Positions 61,207-64,000 of a DNA stretch of 64,000 nucleotides are shown piece after piece. The stretch is from NCBI RefSeq assembly GCF_029227915.1, contig NC_079876.1, positions 30,417,828 to 30,481,827 of the forward strand, written 5' to 3'. A program made the translations under genes and the position numbers. The notes below the pieces were generated by a model. That model did not search any database, was not told the origin of the DNA, and saw only the letters and a list, made by a program, of their open reading frames with translations. Every line of letters begins with the position of its first letter. Position 1 is the first letter of the stretch. The stretch is from Hydractinia symbiolongicarpus (lineage: Eukaryota > Cnidaria > Hydrozoa > Anthoathecata > Hydractiniidae).

Positions 61207-62800
61207 TATTTTTTATGATACATTTTAATATTATATATAGTTTATTATTTTATTTATTTGTTTTCAATTTCTTTTTATCTGTAAATATTTTTAACGATTT
61301 TAGAATGATGGCAAATATAACTTACTTACTTACTTACTAACCTGAATTTGAAGCAGAGTGATACTTTTAAGTTTGAGACTAGTAAGGTTTTGTCTAAAGA
61401 AGTTACAAAGCTGAAAAATTAAAAAAATTGTTTATTATCCGGACAAATAAAAATATTGATACACAAAAATCATATGTAGCCAGTTTAGATAATCGTTAGA
61501 TAGAACTGAGATGTTTAGTAATTCCATTTTTTTACTTCCGGTATGTACTATGTTTAAGTCCAAATTGGATTAAGATTACTTCTGTATGCTCCTATATTTC
61601 CAAACCGATGAGTCTGCAGGGTCAGGATACAGGAAGGCTTTCGATATCACTATTATCCTCTGATTGCTCTAACATCTTAAACGTTTCGTAGTTTTGTTTT
61701 GTTGTTTACATGTTATTCAAATAGTCTATGATTCGTGTGCGTAAGTTTGTTATATATATTGTCTCAATTTTTTTTAAACTATGAGTTACAAGTATAGAAG
61801 AAAGCCTGAAAATCGAAGTTTGAGAAATACGCACAACTGCAATTTCCATATAAACCACACAAAGTTGACTGAAACTTAATGGTGCTTAATTGTCTGTCTC
61901 GTACAGTGTCCGAACTGCTTATTTGCTTCTTGTTGATTATCACTTGCGAAGATGAAGTTTTTGCTTATTCAGCTATTGTTGTTTGCTATCGATAATAAAC
62001 ATTTTTTTAGTTTTAAAATGTTTTTGCTTAAAAACTTTATTACTTTATAACAAGATAAGTCTCAGAAACGACATTTTTTTATATTTTTAAAATTGCCCTT
62101 TTTCTTTTCTTTATTCACCCACTTCAAGCTGTTGTTTTAAAAAGTGCGTGTATTTTGTCTGGGATTTGCTGTTTCTCAGCAGCGCAAATATGAGTGTTGT
62201 GGTTAGATGACAGAAAAATTGCCCTAGACAGAGATGATTGTATGGGTAAAATTGCACAACTACGGACAATAACACATGCAATTTGGAACCTGTGCTAATA
62301 TTCCATGGAAACCTACCACTGTTGGTTATTCGGGCGTATGCTAAAAGAAGTTGTGCTACTTCTTGGAGGTTTCTTACTTCCAAGGCGACATAAAGAGATC
62401 TATTTCTAATCTCTTTTAGCAAATTACATGTTGTGACATCTACCAAGAGGCCCACACACTTAATGTGATAATAGTCCCTACTAAATTCTATAAGAGAAAA
62501 GAAACAAGAGAAAGCTGCTTAAGATAAAAAGACCTGTTGTGTAGAAATTTGCAACAATCCATCTTGTAAGCTGATTAAAGTTACATACTGGAGAAATATG
62601 GAAGCATGGAAAAACCGGTTATAAATGTTTACTATTGTAAACCTTTCAACTTCGGAATGTGTTCTAATGGCTGTGTAGCGGAATTTATTCTTAAAAAATT
62701 AGTTATTATTCCGTGATTTTTTATTGCACAGAGTTTCTTTGGTTACATAATTTTTGTATTTATTTACCATGAAATACAGTAGTTAGTTGTTTTTAAAACC

Positions 62801-63619
62801 TCCTCTCCTCTCCTCTCCTCTCCTCTCCTCTCCTCTCCTCTCCTCTCCTCTCCTCTCCTCTCCTCTCCTCTCCTCTCCTCTCCTCTCCTCTCCTCTCCTC
62901 TCCTCTCCTCTCCTCTCCTCTCCTCTCCTCTCCTCTCCTCTCCTCTCCTCTCCTCTCCTCTCCTCTCCTCTCCTCTCCTCTCCTCTCCTCTCCTCTCCTC
63001 TCCTCTCCTCTCCTCTCCTCTCCTCTCCTCTCCTCTCCTCTCCTCTCCTCTCCTCTCCTCTCCTCTCCTCTCCTCTCCTCTCCTCTCCTCTCCTCTCCTC
63101 TCCTCTCCTCTCCTCTCCTCTCCTCTCCTCTCCTCTCCTCTCCTCTCCTCTCCTCTCCTCTCCTCTCCTCTCCTCTCCTCTCCTCTCCTCTCCTCTCCTC
63201 TCCTCTCCTCTCCTCTCCTCTCCTCTCCTCTCCTCTCCTCTCCTCTCCTCTCCTCTCCTCTCCTCTCCTCTCCTCTCCTCTCCTCTCCTCTCCTCTCCTC
63301 TCCTCTCCTCTCCTCTCCTCTCCTCTCCTCTCCTCTCCTCTCCTCTCCTCTCCTCTCCTCTCCTCTCCTCTCCTCTCCTCTCCTCTCCTCTCCTCTCCTC
63401 TCCTCTCCTCTCCTCTCCTCTCCTCTCCTCTCCTCTCCTCTCCTCTCCTCTCCTCTCCTCTCCTCTCCTCTCCTCTCCTCTCCTCTCCTCTCCTCTCCTC
63501 TCCTCTCCTCTCCTCTCCTCTCCTCTCCTCTCCTCTCCTCTCCTCTCCTCTCCTCTCCTCTCCTCTCCTCTCCTCTCCTCTCCTCTCCTCTCCTCTCCTC
63601 TCCTCTCCTCTCCTCTCCT
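62801..63619. repeat. (CCTCT)n microsatellite, about 164 units
   Basis: Copy B array, about three times longer than copy A and without interruptions. The long open frames seen in it on both strands are period artefacts. Confidence 0.97.
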
Positions 63620-63865
63620 ATGTCCCATCCTGTAATTATGTTTTTTTATTTGTGATATTAATAAAATAGCTACAGTTGAGTAGGGGAAGTGTAAGTGGCT
63701 GGATCAAAGAGACAAAAAAGGCTTATTAGCATAATATGACATCTTGGTAATAACGTAACTACAAATTAATTTTGTGGTATTAAATGCGCTATATAAAGAA
63801 GCAGGAGTGAAACGGATGGATCATACTTTATTACACCATAAAACGTAGTGTGGAGGTGATTAGTT

Positions 63866-64000
63866 ATGTTGTTCATTCTTTATGGAATTTTTGCATGTTT
63901 ATGCGGTGCTAAAAAGCTACTTCTATGCTTCATTGGAAGGTCCAGAAAGGAGATACAACAAGAATCGTCAACATCTGTATACAGTGAATTGTTGCTCACG
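63866..64000 (+). CDS. Small ORF, copy B, cut by the window end
   Basis: Identical to 59514-59648 over 135 bp with the same upstream TATA box. It continues past the window. Confidence 0.33.
   Translation, partial: MLFILYGIFACLCGAKKLLLCFIGRSRKEIQQESSTSVYSELLLT

Larger units (their letters stand above)
61339..64000. repeat. Segmental tandem duplication, copy B (incomplete at window end)
   Basis: Starts abruptly after a (CTTA)n stretch at 61320-61338. Offset to copy A is 3787 bp before the microsatellite and 4352 bp after it. The 565-bp difference is 113 pentanucleotide units. Confidence 0.95.

Noticed and set aside
62783-63635. Open frames of about 280 codons on both strands (and 105 codons at 59000)
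   Set aside because: Pure (CCTCT)n array; a 15-bp translation period keeps all frames open. No gene evidence.

Overview
The window is eukaryotic. It is AT-rich, its genes are split by short GT-AG introns, and it carries tRNA-derived SINEs, small inverted-repeat elements and microsatellites. Three genes with clear animal relatives can be rebuilt exon by exon: a PDE4 cAMP phosphodiesterase, a TESK/LIMK-family kinase and SPATA6. AT-richness, compact introns and protein divergence suggest an early-branching animal, most likely a cnidarian (perhaps a hydrozoan). This is inference; the sequence does not name the species.

Layout. 1-8568: no gene I can support; minisatellites, a hairpin-bearing dispersed repeat and a SINE-like tail. 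About 8.6-28.6 kb: apparently the long 5' region of PDE4. Several short ATG-initiated open stretches here end at a splice donor in phase 2, the phase needed to join the first shared PDE4 exon at 29376. They look like alternative first exons, as in mammalian PDE4 genes. Full consensus cAMP-response elements (TGACGTCA) also lie here, three of them between 23.0 and 24.2 kb. 29.4-34.7 kb: shared PDE4 exons (UCR1, UCR2, catalytic domain, long Ser-rich C-terminus). 34.8-39.8 kb: intergenic, with a dispersed tandem-containing repeat, a SINE and a hAT-like MITE with perfect 44-bp inverted repeats and an 8-bp target duplication. 39.9-47.8 kb: nine-exon TESK/LIMK-like kinase gene (768 aa). 49.9-55.5 kb, minus strand: eleven-exon SPATA6 gene (585 aa), tail-to-tail with the kinase gene. 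57.4 kb onward: a plus-strand first exon of an unrecognised gene, head-to-head with SPATA6, then a tandem segmental duplication (57552 onward, repeated from 61339 to the window end) holding a pentanucleotide microsatellite of very different length in the two copies.

How they work together: PDE4 degrades cAMP and the kinase family acts on actin dynamics through cofilin. SPATA6 belongs to the sperm connecting-piece/ciliary set. Nothing here shows that the three form a functional unit. The most coherent biological story is cAMP feedback at PDE4: CRE sites in the promoter region, a conserved PKA site in UCR1, and extra RRxS motifs in a lineage-specific C-terminal exon. I found no CRISPR array, operon or prokaryotic system.
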